Shown: positions 25,841 to 35,094, counted from the stretch's first letter. The stretch: DNA of 54,813 nucleotides from Flavobacteriaceae bacterium (GCA_030726725.1 JANRDC010000029.1:1-54813); one strand, 5' to 3'. The notes: a model not told the origin generated them from the sequence alone. Numbers and translations: made by a program.

Positions 25841-26131
25841 TTATTTTACTTTCACGTTGTTTTTTACTCCTTCTACAAAAACTTTTGCAGGTTTGAAGGA
25901 GGGAATGTTGTGTGCTGGAATTTTGATGGTGGTGTTTTTGGAAATATTTCTCCCTGTTTTTTCCGCCCTAGTTTTGATGATAAAACTTCCAAAACCTCTT
26001 AAAAAAACATCCTCACCAGCTTCCAAAGACAATTTTACTTCTTCCATAAAGGCTTCTACGGTTGCTTGTACATCGCCTTTCTCAATACCCAGTTTCTCTG
26101 AAATTTTAGTAACAATATCTGCCTTTGTCAT
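25841..26131 (-). CDS. HU/IHF family DNA-binding protein
   Basis: A 96-residue nucleoid protein: MTKADIVTKISEKLG at the N-terminus, FGSFIIKTRAEKTGRNISKN for the DNA-binding arm, and PAHNIPSFKPAKVFVEGVK at the end. The ATG at 26131 matches the family start; an in-frame ATG at 26233 would lie upstream of the -7 box and is rejected. It probably bends or compacts DNA as a dimer. The 29-codon gene follows on the same strand. It is divergent from mutY. Confidence 0.96.
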   Translation of the reverse strand: MTKADIVTKISEKLGIEKGDVQATVEAFMEEVKLSLEAGEDVFLRGFGSFIIKTRAEKTGRNISKNTTIKIPAHNIPSFKPAKVFVEGVKNNVKVK

Positions 26132-26171
26132 GGAGTTAAATTTTGATTGTATTCTCTCTTTTTTAGGGTTG

Positions 26172-26179
26172 CAAATATA
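26172..26179 (-). promoter_or_regulatory. -7 box of HU gene
   Basis: On the minus strand TATATTTG fits TAnnTTTG, 40 bp before the HU ATG. Confidence 0.65.
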
Positions 26180-26233
26180 CAATTTTAAATCATAATTAAA
26201 GATAAGCTTGTGATATTTTATCGTTGAATCCAT

Positions 26234-26241
26234 TACTTTTG
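26234..26241 (+). promoter_or_regulatory. -7 box of mutY operon
   Basis: TACTTTTG fits TAnnTTTG, 13 bp before the mutY ATG; a TTG at 26208-26210 is a possible -33 element with a 23-bp spacer. Confidence 0.55.
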
Positions 26242-26254
26242 AACGGATTAGCTT

Positions 26255-27322
26255 ATGGATTTTTCAAAACAACTGCTGAATTGGTATAGCGCTCACCAGA
26301 GGAATCTTCCCTGGAGACAGGACAAAGATCCGTACCGTGTATGGCTGTCTGAGGTGATGTTACAACAGACCCGAGTGGCCCAGGCGATCGATTACTTTGA
26401 GGCGTTTACCCGCGCCTTTCCCCAGGTGGATGCATTGGCCGATGCTTCAGAGGAAGAAGTGCTCAAACTTTGGCAAGGCCTGGGTTATTACTCCAGGGCT
26501 AGAAACATGCACGCGACTGCTAAACAAGTCACCCACCAGTTTAATGGGGTGTTTCCCCAAACCGTAGGTGAGTTATTGCAGCTCAAAGGCATTGGCCCCT
26601 ACACGGCCCGAGCCATTTCATCCATTTGTTTTAATACCCCAGTAGCTGTGGTCGATGGGAATGTATATCGCGTTTTGTCCCGGTACACTGGAGGGGATTT
26701 GCCGATTGATTCCACCTCGGGCATCAAGCATTTTGCCGAGCTGGCCCAAAGTTTTTTAATACACACCGATCCAGGGGGATACAATCAAGCAATTATGGAG
26801 TTTGGGGCCACGATGTGCACCCCGAAAAAACCGCAATGCGCAGAGTGTCCTGTTCAATCGAGCTGTGTCGCTTACGCCACGGGAACTGTGGCCGAGCTGC
26901 CCAAAAAGTCACCTAAAAAACCACCTCAAGCACTTTGGATTCACTATTTGGTTGCTGTCGATCCCGTGGGAAACACCTTGATGCTGCCCCGAAAAGGAGG
27001 GGGAATCTGGGCCGGTTTATACACTTTTCCCTCCCTGGAACGACCAAGTGCCGAGTTAGCTGAAGGCAGCGTGCTTTTAGAAGCCCAAAAGATTTGGCCT
27101 GATCAAGTCGGGCAGGTGACCCTGCTCCATGAAGCACCTGTAGTACACCGCCTGACGCATCGTTTGATTCGCGCCTTTTTTTGGCGGGTGGAGCTGCATC
27201 GCGCTTTAGCGGGGGGGTATTCCCCATCCGCAGCGCAAAATCTGCCCATGCCTGTTTTGATGGCGGAGTGGTTTAGTGCACAAAAAAATCCGTATTTTTG
27301 GGATTCAAATTACACCCCATGA
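26255..27322 (+). CDS. mutY: Adenine DNA glycosylase
   Basis: Removes adenine mispaired with 8-oxoguanine. The catalytic Glu is in VWLSEVMLQQT, the helix-hairpin-helix in LKGIGPYTARAIS, and the catalytic Asp in VAVVDGNVYRVLSR. The [4Fe-4S] cysteines have the family spacing C-x6-C-x2-C-x5-C in MCTPKKPQCAECPVQSSC. The C-terminal third is the NUDIX-like 8-oxoG reader. The stop overlaps the ssb start (ATGA). The order mutY-ssb-gldE-gldD is a known Flavobacteriia gene neighbourhood. Confidence 0.97.
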   Translation: MDFSKQLLNWYSAHQRNLPWRQDKDPYRVWLSEVMLQQTRVAQAIDYFEAFTRAFPQVDALADASEEEVLKLWQGLGYYSRARNMHATAKQVTHQFNGVFPQTVGELLQLKGIGPYTARAISSICFNTPVAVVDGNVYRVLSRYTGGDLPIDSTSGIKHFAELAQSFLIHTDPGGYNQAIMEFGATMCTPKKPQCAECPVQSSCVAYATGTVAELPKKSPKKPPQALWIHYLVAVDPVGNTLMLPRKGGGIWAGLYTFPSLERPSAELAEGSVLLEAQKIWPDQVGQVTLLHEAPVVHRLTHRLIRAFFWRVELHRALAGGYSPSAAQNLPMPVLMAEWFSAQKNPYFWDSNYTP

Positions 27323-27771
27323 GCGGCACATTGAATAAAGTTATGTTGATCGGTCACCTCGGAGACGATGTGAAACTTCACTATTTTGAGGCAGGCAATT
27401 GCATAGGCCGATTCCCTTTGGCTACCAATGAAACCTACACCAACAAAACCACAGGTGAGAAAGTGTCCAATACGGAGTGGCACAATATTGTAGTGCGCAA
27501 TAAAGCTGCTGAGATCTGTGAGAAATACGCCAAAAAGGGAGATAAAATGTATGTGGAGGGCCGGTTAAAAAATCGCCAGTGGCAGGGTGAAGATGGCCAG
27601 ACCCGATATTCAACTGAAATACAAGTCACCGATTTTACCTTTTTAACCGCAAAGCCTGATGCTCCAGATACCGGAATGTCTGGTCAGCGCCCTGCTGCTC
27701 AAGTCCACAGCAGACCGGTAGCTCCACAAACCACAGCCCCTGTGGACCAGGAAGACGACCTTCCCTTTTAG
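27319..27771 (+). CDS. ssb: Single-stranded DNA-binding protein
   Basis: A 150-residue SSB with an OB fold (LNKVMLIGHLGDDVKLHYFEAG, NKTTGEKVSNTEWHNIVV) and a Pro/Gln-rich linker. It ends in the acidic tip EDDLPF, which docks partner proteins. The ATG at 27319 overlaps the mutY stop. An earlier in-frame start would only add residues from mutY coding sequence. Confidence 0.96.
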   Translation: MSGTLNKVMLIGHLGDDVKLHYFEAGNCIGRFPLATNETYTNKTTGEKVSNTEWHNIVVRNKAAEICEKYAKKGDKMYVEGRLKNRQWQGEDGQTRYSTEIQVTDFTFLTAKPDAPDTGMSGQRPAAQVHSRPVAPQTTAPVDQEDDLPF

Positions 27772-27789
27772 TAAACCAAACCCCGCGCA

Positions 27790-29124
27790 TTGGATCCTGA
27801 CCCCAGTAATATTTCACAGAGCATTTGGTGGCTTTTGTCCCACGACTTTAACCTGGTCAAAGTGGGCGTCCTGTTCTTATTGTTGTTTTGTTCTGCACTT
27901 ATTTCAGGGGCAGAGGTGGCGTTCTTTGGACTCAGCCCACTTGAAATTGCACAGTTAAAAGAGGCCAAAAAACAGCGGTCTGAGTGGGTGCTCCTCATCC
28001 TGCAAAAGCCCAAGCGTTTGTTGGCGACTATTTTGATCGCCAACAATGCAGTGAACATCGGTATTGTTTTGTTGTTCAGCAATTTGGGCGATGTGTTCCT
28101 CAGCGCATCAGACCTGACCCTCTGGGGAATTATCGATCTAAAGTTTTTGATCGAAGTGGTTTTGGTCACGTTTTTGATTTTGATGTTTGGCGAAATCCTG
28201 CCCAAGGTGTATGCCAATAGAAACCGAATGCCTTTTGCTTTGGCTATGGCCCTACCCATCAGGGTAATCGATATTGTTTTTCGCCCATTGAGCGTACCCA
28301 TGCAGCAGCTCTCCTTAAAGCTACACGAAAAGCTGGGCCGTCAAAAATCAAACTTGAGTGTTGACTATCTGTCTCAAGCATTGGAGTTGACCCAAGAGGG
28401 GGATACCACCCAAGCCGAACAAAAGATTTTGGAGGGCATTGTCTCTTTTGGCAATACGGACACCAAGCAGGTGATGAGTCCGCGCATCGATGTGTTTTCG
28501 CTTTCCGAGGACATGAAATTCTTAGAGGTGCTGGAAGCGATTAAAAATCACGGGTATTCCCGTGTGCCTGTGTACCGAGAAAACATCGATCAGATTATCG
28601 GCATACTGTACATCAAAGATTTGCTGTCCTATTTGGACAGAAAAACATTTAACTGGACTACCCTTCTAAGAGCACCTTACTTTGTTCCTGAAAACAAAAA
28701 GCTGGATGATTTATTGGCAGAGTTTCAGCAGAAAAAAATTCACTTAGCGATAGTCGTTGACGAGTTTGGGGGTACGTCTGGCGTGGTCACTTTAGAGGAC
28801 ATTATTGAGGAAATTGTCGGGGATATCAGCGACGAATTCGACGAGGAAGATTTGGAGTTTACCCAACTAGACCCACAAAACTTCTTGTTTGAAGGCAAAA
28901 CCACACTCAAAGATTTTTATAAAGTCGCTCAGGTGGAAGACCCAACCGCTTTTGAGGCCCAAAAAGGGGAGTCAGAAACCTTGGCTGGATTTGTGCTGGA
29001 AATATCCAAAAGTTTCCCCAAGGTAGGGGAGGTTATTCGTTTTGAAGGCTTTAGTTTTCGCGTGGAGGCGATGGATCGCAAACGCCTCAAACAAATCAAA
29101 GCTACACTGCCCTATGCGGTTTAG
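27790..29124 (+). CDS. gldE: Gliding-motility-associated protein GldE (DUF21/CBS/CorC domains)
   Basis: A 444-residue inner-membrane protein of the HlyC/CorC family: a DUF21 membrane domain at about 20-200, a CBS pair at about 215-340 (MSPRIDVFSLSEDMKFLEVL ... VTLEDIIEEIVGDI), and a C-terminal CorC/HlyC domain. In Flavobacterium johnsoniae GldE lies with gldD and suppresses gldD defects, which fits the neighbours here. The start is TTG at 27790, 18 bp after ssb; no better ATG precedes the first helix. The gene overlaps gldD by 11 bp. Confidence 0.9.
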   Translation: MDPDPSNISQSIWWLLSHDFNLVKVGVLFLLLFCSALISGAEVAFFGLSPLEIAQLKEAKKQRSEWVLLILQKPKRLLATILIANNAVNIGIVLLFSNLGDVFLSASDLTLWGIIDLKFLIEVVLVTFLILMFGEILPKVYANRNRMPFALAMALPIRVIDIVFRPLSVPMQQLSLKLHEKLGRQKSNLSVDYLSQALELTQEGDTTQAEQKILEGIVSFGNTDTKQVMSPRIDVFSLSEDMKFLEVLEAIKNHGYSRVPVYRENIDQIIGILYIKDLLSYLDRKTFNWTTLLRAPYFVPENKKLDDLLAEFQQKKIHLAIVVDEFGGTSGVVTLEDIIEEIVGDISDEFDEEDLEFTQLDPQNFLFEGKTTLKDFYKVAQVEDPTAFEAQKGESETLAGFVLEISKSFPKVGEVIRFEGFSFRVEAMDRKRLKQIKATLPYAV

Positions 29125-29701
29125 CCGAGTCTCCCATCGGGCGCTTCTGTGGCCCGTATTGCTTTTGGCCTTGGCCAATAGCTGCCAGTCCGCCCCTGAT
29201 CCTCAGCCCAAGCCCAAGGCGCTTTGGGCTATGTCTTACCCCGACCCCGTTCCTGTACTGCACCAAACCCAATGGTTCACGATGAGCTATAATCGAGCAG
29301 CGCTGTTAACCCCCCTGAGTCAAGGAAGGTTTGTTTGGTATTATCCAGCGCTAAAAGCCGATGTGTGGGTGAACTATTTGCCCCTGGATCCTGCAGAAAG
29401 CGAGGATTGGAAGCGAGGAGTTCAAGACGTCGAGGATAAAGTAGCCCTGCATCAAGATCACGCTTCAGCTATTTTGGTGCAGCCGTACGAAAATCCAGAG
29501 AAGTCTGTTTATGGCGCTATTTATGAAATTCAGGGCAATGCTGCGTCCCAAGCTCATTTCTACCTCACTGACCGCCACAAGCACCTCTTACACGGAGCGC
29601 TTTATTTTAGAGCTAAACCGCAATACGACTCCTTGATGCCAGCCGCCCAGTATGTGCTCAGGGATTTGAGGGACCTTACAGAGTCCTTGACCTGGAAGTA
29701 A
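29114..29701 (+). CDS. gldD: Gliding motility lipoprotein GldD
   Basis: A 195-residue lipoprotein with lipobox LANSC. The body carries the GldD-type stretches PYPDP-like YPDPVPVL, RFVWYYPALKADVWVNYLPL, and HFYLTDRHKHLLHGALYF. GldD is required for gliding and for type IX secretion in F. johnsoniae. The ATG at 29114 lies inside the end of gldE (11-bp overlap), suggesting coupled translation. The presence of gldD predicts, but does not prove, a type IX secretion system elsewhere in the genome. Confidence 0.88.
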   Translation: MRFSRVSHRALLWPVLLLALANSCQSAPDPQPKPKALWAMSYPDPVPVLHQTQWFTMSYNRAALLTPLSQGRFVWYYPALKADVWVNYLPLDPAESEDWKRGVQDVEDKVALHQDHASAILVQPYENPEKSVYGAIYEIQGNAASQAHFYLTDRHKHLLHGALYFRAKPQYDSLMPAAQYVLRDLRDLTESLTWK

Positions 29702-29755
29702 TTCTCCCCGTTTTTTTCTGATCAAATCACTATCTTTAGGCTTTAATTTTTCACG

Positions 29756-30250
29756 ATGAAACACCCTTATTTTTCCGTTGTCTTAGGGCTTTTTAGCCTG
29801 TTGATATCCTGCCAATCAAAAACAGAACAGACTTCAGCCGAAGACCAAATCAACATGAAGATGGTGATGGAAGTTCACGACCAGGCTATGCCACAGATGG
29901 GGGCATTGGCCCAGCTAACCGCCCGTATTAAAACACAAAGAGATCTAGACACCACCGATTTGGCCCTGACCCAGTCTATGAAAGATCTTCAAGAGGCACA
30001 CACCCTAATGATGGATTGGATGAAGGGTTTTGGCGCTCAGTTTACCGCAGAAGAGATCATGAAGGGCGCTTCTTTAAGCCCTGAAAAGCAAGCTTTGTTA
30101 AACCAGGAGTACGAAAAAGTGCTCCAGGTACAGCAAGCGATGCAACAAAGTATGGCGCGCGCACGCGCTATTTTAGGGGACTCGTTAGCGGGGCACGATG
30201 CAGTAGACGAACACGCAGCGACCAATCACGAAAACCACGGACATGAGTAA
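29756..30250 (+). CDS. Met/His-rich lipoprotein of unknown function
   Basis: A 164-residue lipoprotein with lipobox LLISC. The mature part is mostly helical and methionine-rich (INMKMVMEVHDQAMPQMG, TLMMDWMKGFG) and ends in a histidine cluster (NHENHGHE). Similar flavobacterial lipoproteins are often labelled 'viral A-type inclusion protein', a label with no functional meaning. The Met and His pattern would suit copper or other soft-metal binding in the periplasm; this is inference. A TATCTTTA sequence at 29731-29738 may be its -7 box. It overlaps dgt by 8 bp. Confidence 0.7.
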   Translation: MKHPYFSVVLGLFSLLISCQSKTEQTSAEDQINMKMVMEVHDQAMPQMGALAQLTARIKTQRDLDTTDLALTQSMKDLQEAHTLMMDWMKGFGAQFTAEEIMKGASLSPEKQALLNQEYEKVLQVQQAMQQSMARARAILGDSLAGHDAVDEHAATNHENHGHE

Positions 30251-31628
30251 TCTGAGCGAAACGGCCTCAGATTCAACCCCTATGGATTGGGTGCGCTTGT
30301 TGTCCCTGAATCGACAAGGCGATACTGCACCACGACTGCGCAAGGATCAAGATCCCACCAGACTTGGATTCGAAGTGGATTATGACCGCGTCATTTTTTC
30401 TGCACCTTTCCGCAGTTTACAGGACAAAACACAAGTTATCCCATTGTCGGATACAGATTTTGTACATACCCGACTGACCCACAGTTTGGAGGTATCCGTG
30501 GTCGGGCGCAGTTTAGGCCGTTTGGTCGGGCAGCAAATACTCGAGAAACATCCAGAGCTCAACGCGTTACACGGATATGAAGCACATGATTTTGGCGCTA
30601 TTGTAGCTGCCGCTGCTTGTGCCCACGACATTGGAAATCCGCCTTTTGGACACAGTGGAGAAAAAGCCATAGGCGCTTTTTTTAGCCATGGACCAGGAGC
30701 GGTCTACCGAGATCAACTCACCGATCTTCAGTATCAAGAGCTGATCGATTTTGAAGGAAATGCCAATGGATTTAGGCTGTTGAACGCTTCAAGACCCGGG
30801 GTCCCTGGAGGTTTGAGGTTGAGTTATGCTACTCTTGGCGCCTTTACCAAATACCCCAAAGCAGCGCTGCCCAAGAAACCCACTGCTCAGGTGTCGGACA
30901 AGAAGTACGGATTGTTTAGTCAAGACCTACCCCTGTACCGCGCCATGGCAGAAAACATGGGGTTGAAATCAACGGGTTCGGGCGAGCTCACCCGATATAC
31001 CCGACACCCACTGGCTTACCTGGTTGAGGCGGCGGATGACATCTGCTACACCATCATCGATTTTGAGGACGGAATTCACCTGGGTTTAATCGCAGAGGAT
31101 TACGCGTTGGAATACTTGATTAAATTGGTCAAGGACAGCATTCAAACCGATAAGTACCACAGCATGAGTTTGGCTTCGGATCGATTGAGCTATTTGCGGG
31201 CATTGGCCATCAATACGCTGATCGGTGATGCAGCACGTGTGTTTATGGAGCACGAACAAGAGATACTTCACGGGGATTGGGGGCACGCTTTATTGGATAA
31301 AAGCCGTTATACAGCGCAGATCAAAGACATCATCGATCTGAGTGTAAAACAAGTTTATCAGTGTGCTGACGTTGTTCAGAAGGAGATTTCTGGGTACCGG
31401 ATTATTTCGGATTTGTTGGAGGTGTTGGTTCATGCCAGCCTCGGCCAATGGAACGGTCAACCCACCCCCTATGATCGATTGGTGTTGCGCATGATGCCTG
31501 GCGCATTCGATGCTCAAGCAGACAGTGTTTACAGCGTGCTTTTGGGTTGCTGTGCCTATGTGGCGAGCCTTTCCGACGGAAGAGCATTGCACTTGCACCA
31601 GCGCATTCAAGGAAAAATCAAGGTTTAG
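30243..31628 (+). CDS. dgt: Deoxyguanosinetriphosphate triphosphohydrolase-like HD protein
   Basis: A 461-residue dNTPase of the HD superfamily, releasing tripolyphosphate from dGTP or other dNTPs. The metal site is seen as RLTHSLEVSVVG (His), CAHDIGNPPFGHSGE (HD) and VEAADDICYTIIDFED (Asp). The N-terminal RSLQDKTQV motif is family-typical. In E. coli Dgt restrains dNTP pools and phage T7. The start overlaps the lipoprotein gene by 8 bp, implying cotranscription. Confidence 0.94.
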   Translation: MSNLSETASDSTPMDWVRLLSLNRQGDTAPRLRKDQDPTRLGFEVDYDRVIFSAPFRSLQDKTQVIPLSDTDFVHTRLTHSLEVSVVGRSLGRLVGQQILEKHPELNALHGYEAHDFGAIVAAAACAHDIGNPPFGHSGEKAIGAFFSHGPGAVYRDQLTDLQYQELIDFEGNANGFRLLNASRPGVPGGLRLSYATLGAFTKYPKAALPKKPTAQVSDKKYGLFSQDLPLYRAMAENMGLKSTGSGELTRYTRHPLAYLVEAADDICYTIIDFEDGIHLGLIAEDYALEYLIKLVKDSIQTDKYHSMSLASDRLSYLRALAINTLIGDAARVFMEHEQEILHGDWGHALLDKSRYTAQIKDIIDLSVKQVYQCADVVQKEISGYRIISDLLEVLVHASLGQWNGQPTPYDRLVLRMMPGAFDAQADSVYSVLLGCCAYVASLSDGRALHLHQRIQGKIKV

Positions 31629-31633
31629 CCAGA

Positions 31634-32827
31634 TTAGAAGGCGTATACGACACCAAACCCAAGCAGCTGCTTAAACTGCAATTTGGGTCTTCCGTTTTGT
31701 TCGACAAAACCCAGGTCGTTGACCACTCGATCAAAAAGAATATCGTCGTCGTAAATAAAGTGCATCCCGATATTGCTGCTGATAAACTTATTGACCTTGA
31801 GGTGGATGTCTAAAAACCAGTCCACGTCAATATTTCCAAAGCTGGCCAAGTAATCGGTGTACAGGGAAAGGTTGCTTTTCACCAATACATTTTCAGCTAC
31901 GGTTCGCTCATAAGTATTGGTCACCAAGATCCCCAATTCCATAAATACCTTTTCCCCATCGGTGATTTTGTTGCCCAAAGCGTCATAAGTGGCTTTGCGC
32001 ACCCCAAATGCTCCGCGATCTGCCAAGTCCTGGTCCAACACAAACGTAGCTTTTTGGGTGAGTGGGGACAGGTAAATATTCAGTTTTTTCGCATCGTCAA
32101 TATAGGAGGTTCCCACCCCGAGAAATAGATATCCCGGCGCCATCAATCTGGAGATGGGGGTGGTTCTGTCCGGATATTTATAACCGTTGGAGAGCTGGGT
32201 GTTAAAATTCATTTTTCCCGAGCTGTACCATTTGCTGATGGTGTCTTTTCGGTGGCCAAACGTTGAACTCAATCTGATTTGGTCGTCCGTTTTTCGGATC
32301 GTTTGCCCCTCTTGGGCGTTGAGTCCATACCGAAAATCCAAGCTGTTGTTCCACTGGACATAACGGAATTTATAGTTGCGTTCGCTGTGCAAGCTCATGA
32401 TTCCCGAAACCGAATTGTTCCCCCCGGCATTCCAATTGACAAAGGCAACTTCGTTGAGGTTGATGGTCGCTCGGTTGGTTTTGGTCCAGAAAGACGGCAT
32501 GTGGAAACGCTTGATTTTTTCTTGGATGTTGGCTCCTCGAACACTGCTGGAGTCTATGGGTTTGATCGCGGCGCCTTGTCTGCGGGTGTAGGCCATCGGC
32601 TGACTGAGTCGGATCACAATGGTGTCCAGTCGCTCGGTGGTGTCCTGTTTTTGCCGCATCGAATCTACAGCTCGTTTTGAGTGAGTGTCTAGTGCGCGCA
32701 AACGGTTGATCGCTTTAGCCGCCTCCGCCTTGATGGAGTCGATTTTTTGCTGGGTGGCATCTGTGGTTTGCGCCTGAATCGGGAGCGCCACCAATACCCA
32801 CACCACCAATAGTTGAATTATACGCAT
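31634..32827 (-). CDS. DUF3078 family exported protein
   Basis: A 397-residue protein with a signal peptide (cleavage near LPIQAQ) and a short coiled-coil-like region rich in Lys, Ala and Arg. It then has a beta-strand-rich body with alternating aromatic residues (YKFRYVQWNNSLDFRYGLN, LSSTFGHRKD), which suggests an outer-membrane beta-barrel. The final LLGFGVVYAF, with terminal Phe, supports insertion by Bam. DUF3078 proteins are widespread and uncharacterised in Bacteroidota. It overlaps the end of dxs by 10 bp and is probably translated from the same mRNA. Confidence 0.85.
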   Translation of the reverse strand: MRIIQLLVVWVLVALPIQAQTTDATQQKIDSIKAEAAKAINRLRALDTHSKRAVDSMRQKQDTTERLDTIVIRLSQPMAYTRRQGAAIKPIDSSSVRGANIQEKIKRFHMPSFWTKTNRATINLNEVAFVNWNAGGNNSVSGIMSLHSERNYKFRYVQWNNSLDFRYGLNAQEGQTIRKTDDQIRLSSTFGHRKDTISKWYSSGKMNFNTQLSNGYKYPDRTTPISRLMAPGYLFLGVGTSYIDDAKKLNIYLSPLTQKATFVLDQDLADRGAFGVRKATYDALGNKITDGEKVFMELGILVTNTYERTVAENVLVKSNLSLYTDYLASFGNIDVDWFLDIHLKVNKFISSNIGMHFIYDDDILFDRVVNDLGFVEQNGRPKLQFKQLLGFGVVYAF

Positions 32828-34578
32828 TCGTTCAGGGTTTTGATCAAATGATTTAAGTCCAGTCCCACAGAGGCTTTTTGCTGGTCCGGGGTCCCATGGG
32901 GAATAAACCGGTCAGGGACTCCGAGATGTTTGATGCTCTTTGGTCGACTATTTTCTATCAAAAACGGGACCAAAGACGCGCCAAATCCACCGGAAATACA
33001 TCCTTCTTCTGCGGTGATGATCTGATCAAATCGACGGCTGATCTCAGATAAAGCATCCTTGTCCAACGGCTTGACAAAGGGAAAATGGTAATGGGCAAAT
33101 GCGTCCGGTTGCGCGCACTGCTCGATCGCTTTTTCCATTTCAGCGGTGATGACCCCTGTGGTCAACACGGCTATTTTGGGTTGTTTCTCCTGGTTGCCCA
33201 GGCGCGTGGCTCTTCCGATATCCATCAACGCAAACGGATGGTATTGAGCGGGATAGCGCGCATTTCCTCGGGGGTACCTGATGGCCATGGGTCGATCCAG
33301 ACCTTTTTGAGCGGTGTACAACAGATTTCTCAGTTCAATTTCATCCTGAGGTGCAGCGATCCATAGATCGGGAATGCAACCCAGAAATGCCAAGTCAAAT
33401 ACCCCTTGGTGGGTAGCTCCATCGGCCCCAACCAATCCCGCCCGATCAATGGCAAAGATGACGGGCAATTTTTGCAGGGCTACATCGTGGATGATTTGGT
33501 CATATCCCCGCTGTAAAAAAGTCGAATAGATACAACAGATGGGCACTCCACCTTGGGCGGCTATTCCGGCGGCTAGCGTCACTGCGTGTTGTTCGGCAAT
33601 GCCCACATCGATCACTCGATCCGGCATCAGCTCCATCAGCGTTTTCAGACCACTGCCCGAGGGCATCGCCGGCGTGATGGCCCAAATTTTTGGGTTCATA
33701 CGCATGAGTTCAGCCAGGGTGGCCCCAAAAACTTCTGGGTATTTCGGAGGTGTTCCTGATGCGGTATTCGGGGACAAAACTCCGGTGTCTTTGTCAAACT
33801 TGCCTGGTGCGTGGTAGGTCACTTGATCTCGTTCAGCCGCCGCCAGTCCTTTGCCTTTGACCGTTTTTACGTGCAGCACCCTGGGACCCACGCGTTTTTT
33901 TTGCGCCTTAAGGGCAGCGATTAATTCAGGGAGATGGTGTCCATCTACAGGGCCTTCATAAGCCAGACCCATAGCGGTAAACAGGTTGGGTGTTCCGGGT
34001 GTGAGGCTGGAAAAATGTTCTTTCAATCCACCGACACTAGGGTCAATGCCCATGGCGTTGTCGTTAAAAACAATCAGCAGATCCGCTTGGGTTGCCCCAG
34101 CGTGGTTGAGTCCCTCTAAGGCCATACCGCTGCACAGCGCTGCATCCCCCACCACAGCGATATGTTTGTGGTTGTTTCGTTTTTGTCCATCGACCAAGGC
34201 CATGCCCAAGGCTGCTGATATAGCGGTGGAGCTGTGTCCAGTGCCAAAAGCGTCGTAAACAGATTCAGCCCGAACGGGAAAACCGCTTAATCCATCCCAT
34301 TGACGGTTGGTGCTAAATTCCGCCCAACGGCCTGTGAGCATTTTGTGTCCGTAGGCTTGATGACCGACATCCCAAATCAGGGTGTCTTTTGGGGTATCAA
34401 ACACGGTGTGTAGCGCGATGGTGAGTTCTACCACGCCCAGCGACGCCCCTAGATGCCCTTCTTTGGTGGAAACTGCTTCGATAATCGAGGACCTGAGTTC
34501 CTGGGCCAATGCGCCCAATTCCTCCATAGAAAGCGCTTTTAAATCGTCGGGACTCTTGATGTGTTGGCTGAAGGACAT
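32818..34578 (-). CDS. dxs: 1-deoxy-D-xylulose-5-phosphate synthase
   Basis: First enzyme of the methylerythritol phosphate route to isoprenoids, condensing pyruvate and glyceraldehyde-3-P with thiamine diphosphate. Motifs: WDVGHQAYGHKMLTGR, the ThDP motif from GDAALCSGMALEGLNHAG to NDNAMGID, and the catalytic glutamate in VGIAEQHAVTLAAG. The ATG at 34578 is chosen (586 residues); an in-frame ATG at 34620 would overlap the divergent tadA start. TAATTTTA ends 6 bp before the ATG and may be a -7-like box. Confidence 0.97.
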   Translation of the reverse strand: MSFSQHIKSPDDLKALSMEELGALAQELRSSIIEAVSTKEGHLGASLGVVELTIALHTVFDTPKDTLIWDVGHQAYGHKMLTGRWAEFSTNRQWDGLSGFPVRAESVYDAFGTGHSSTAISAALGMALVDGQKRNNHKHIAVVGDAALCSGMALEGLNHAGATQADLLIVFNDNAMGIDPSVGGLKEHFSSLTPGTPNLFTAMGLAYEGPVDGHHLPELIAALKAQKKRVGPRVLHVKTVKGKGLAAAERDQVTYHAPGKFDKDTGVLSPNTASGTPPKYPEVFGATLAELMRMNPKIWAITPAMPSGSGLKTLMELMPDRVIDVGIAEQHAVTLAAGIAAQGGVPICCIYSTFLQRGYDQIIHDVALQKLPVIFAIDRAGLVGADGATHQGVFDLAFLGCIPDLWIAAPQDEIELRNLLYTAQKGLDRPMAIRYPRGNARYPAQYHPFALMDIGRATRLGNQEKQPKIAVLTTGVITAEMEKAIEQCAQPDAFAHYHFPFVKPLDKDALSEISRRFDQIITAEEGCISGGFGASLVPFLIENSRPKSIKHLGVPDRFIPHGTPDQQKASVGLDLNHLIKTLNECV

Positions 34579-34605
34579 GGTGGGTAAAATTACAAAATCT
34601 CTTCT

Positions 34606-34613
34606 TATCTTTC
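34606..34613 (+). promoter_or_regulatory. -7-like box of tadA
   Basis: TATCTTTC differs from TAnnTTTG only at the last base and ends 5 bp before the tadA ATG. Confidence 0.4.
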
Positions 34614-34618
34614 GATCC

Positions 34619-35080
34619 ATGACAGAGATCGATCAACTGGAGACAGACCAAGCCATGATGCGCAAAGCATTGGACGAAGCCATGCGCGCTTATGAGGCAG
34701 GAGAGGTCCCCGTGGGGGCTGTTATTGTTGCCTCAGGTCGTGTGATCGCCAGGGCCCACAACCTGACTGAGCGGTTGAGCGATGTGACCGCTCACGCAGA
34801 GATGCAGGCCATCACTGCAGCGGCCCATTATTTGGGGGGCAAATACCTCAAGGGGTGCACTTTGTATGTCACTTTAGAGCCCTGTATGATGTGTGCAGGG
34901 GCATTGGCCTGGGCTCAGATCGATCGGGTGGTGTATGGCGCGAGTGATCCTGGTCGCGGAGGTTTGTCCCACCCTGGAGCGCTACACCCGAAAACTCAGC
35001 TGACCTCAGGTGTTTTGGCAGAAGATTGCGCGTCGCTCCTGCAAAACTTTTTTGCCCAAAGGCGTAAAAAAACCCCGTAG
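34619..35080 (+). CDS. tadA: tRNA-specific adenosine deaminase
   Basis: Converts the wobble adenosine of tRNA-Arg(ACG) to inosine. The zinc site is HAEMQAI with PCMMCAGALAW, and VPVGAVIV precedes it. The protein has 153 residues from the ATG at 34619. A much longer open frame extends upstream over dxs but is antisense to it and is not used. The last codons overlap a terminator that serves the convergent cold-shock gene. Confidence 0.96.
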   Translation: MTEIDQLETDQAMMRKALDEAMRAYEAGEVPVGAVIVASGRVIARAHNLTERLSDVTAHAEMQAITAAAHYLGGKYLKGCTLYVTLEPCMMCAGALAWAQIDRVVYGASDPGRGGLSHPGALHPKTQLTSGVLAEDCASLLQNFFAQRRKKTP

Positions 35081-35094
35081 CAAAGCTCGAGGTT
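35066..35094 (-). terminator. Terminator of cold-shock gene, overlapping the tadA 3' end
   Basis: On the minus strand AACCTCGAGC pairs with GCTACGGGGTT through one bulge, followed by seven T (35072-35066). The T-run and part of the stem lie within the last tadA codons. Confidence 0.7.

Noticed and set aside
26132-26233. 34-residue N-terminal extension of HU
   Set aside because: It contains the TATATTTG box, and the family starts at MTKADIV.
34382-34618. 79-residue N-terminal extension of TadA over the dxs 5' end
   Set aside because: It is antisense to conserved dxs coding sequence and the TadA domain begins after 34619.
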